In this document: positions 63,888 through 64,000 of the stretch, piece by piece | How the letters are laid out: each line of letters opens with the position of its first letter | Position numbering within the stretch: position 1 is the stretch's first letter | Source: Amblyomma americanum | Lineage: Eukaryota; Arthropoda; Arachnida; Ixodida; Ixodidae | Assembly (NCBI RefSeq): GCF_052857255.1 | Contig: NC_135497.1 | Location: 186,286,084-186,350,083 of the forward strand | Reading direction: 5' to 3' | DNA: 64,000 bases | Notes under the pieces: model-generated | Databases searched by the model: none | Told to the model about the DNA's origin: nothing | What the model saw: the letters and a program-made list of their open reading frames with translations, nothing else | Program-made: the position numbers and the translations under genes

Positions 63888-64000
63888 GTTTGACTTTCAT
63901 GAACTCATTTGCCTTGCTTATGCCTGTGTTAGACTGTTTTTTTTCTCAACCTGTCAGGTTTAAAGACCAGCCTAGAAATATTTGTGGAAATTGATGCTGT

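Noticed and set aside
1..64000. CRISPR array, bacterial operon, toxin-antitoxin or phage system
   Set aside because: No regularly spaced repeats, no ribosome-binding-site gene clusters, and coding regions are spliced. The DNA is eukaryotic.

Overview
This window is animal nuclear DNA, most likely from a hard (ixodid) tick. Two ordinary metazoan genes are broken into short exons with GT/AG junctions and multi-kilobase introns. The introns are packed with repeats I associate with ixodid ticks: tRNA-headed SINEs of the Ruka kind, Penelope-like elements, RNase H-bearing LINEs and pogo/Tigger and hAT elements. Nothing bacterial is present: no operons, no CRISPR array and no phage.

Minus strand, about 2.9-40.1 kb: a heat shock transcription factor (HSF1 orthologue). 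Eight exons join with consistent phase into at least 516 codons: an HSF DNA-binding domain over exons 1-3, the HR-A/B trimerisation coiled coil in exon 4, serine/threonine/proline-rich regulatory sequence in exons 4-7, and HR-C in exon 8. The last exon or exons were not found and probably lie beyond the left edge. Plus strand, 46.7 kb to the right edge: a TBRG1/NIAM-like gene with FYRN and FYRC domains. Three exons are visible and the gene runs out of the window. The two genes are head to head, with 6.66 kb between their start codons. They are unrelated in function (proteotoxic stress transcription factor; growth-control nuclear protein).

Left third (HSF1 introns 7, 6 and 5): a 1.4-kb hAT-type element with 8-bp target duplications, a SINE with 11-bp target duplications beside a 65-bp-arm hairpin, LINE and SINE fragments, three related copies of another hAT family (one complete here, one in inverse orientation, one in a TBRG1 intron), a 1.2-kb pogo-like element and a 2.6-kb broken Tigger element. 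Middle (introns 3, 2 and 1): Penelope fragments, a 1.2-kb palindromic region made of inverted SINE arms around a fold-back MITE, an unidentified 252-codon open frame and a second fold-back MITE. Between the genes: SINEs, a Harbinger transposase remnant, an RNase H LINE and a Penelope fragment.

The most striking structure is in TBRG1 intron 1 (about 48.9-54.7 kb). An RTE-like LINE has been split by four separate insertions: a hAT-like element, a second hAT-like element full of GTGAGT repeats, a Penelope copy with inverted arms and an 11-bp target duplication, and a TTAA-flanked fold-back MITE. I found no convincing new biochemical system. The novelty is in mobile-element architecture and in one unidentified open frame.
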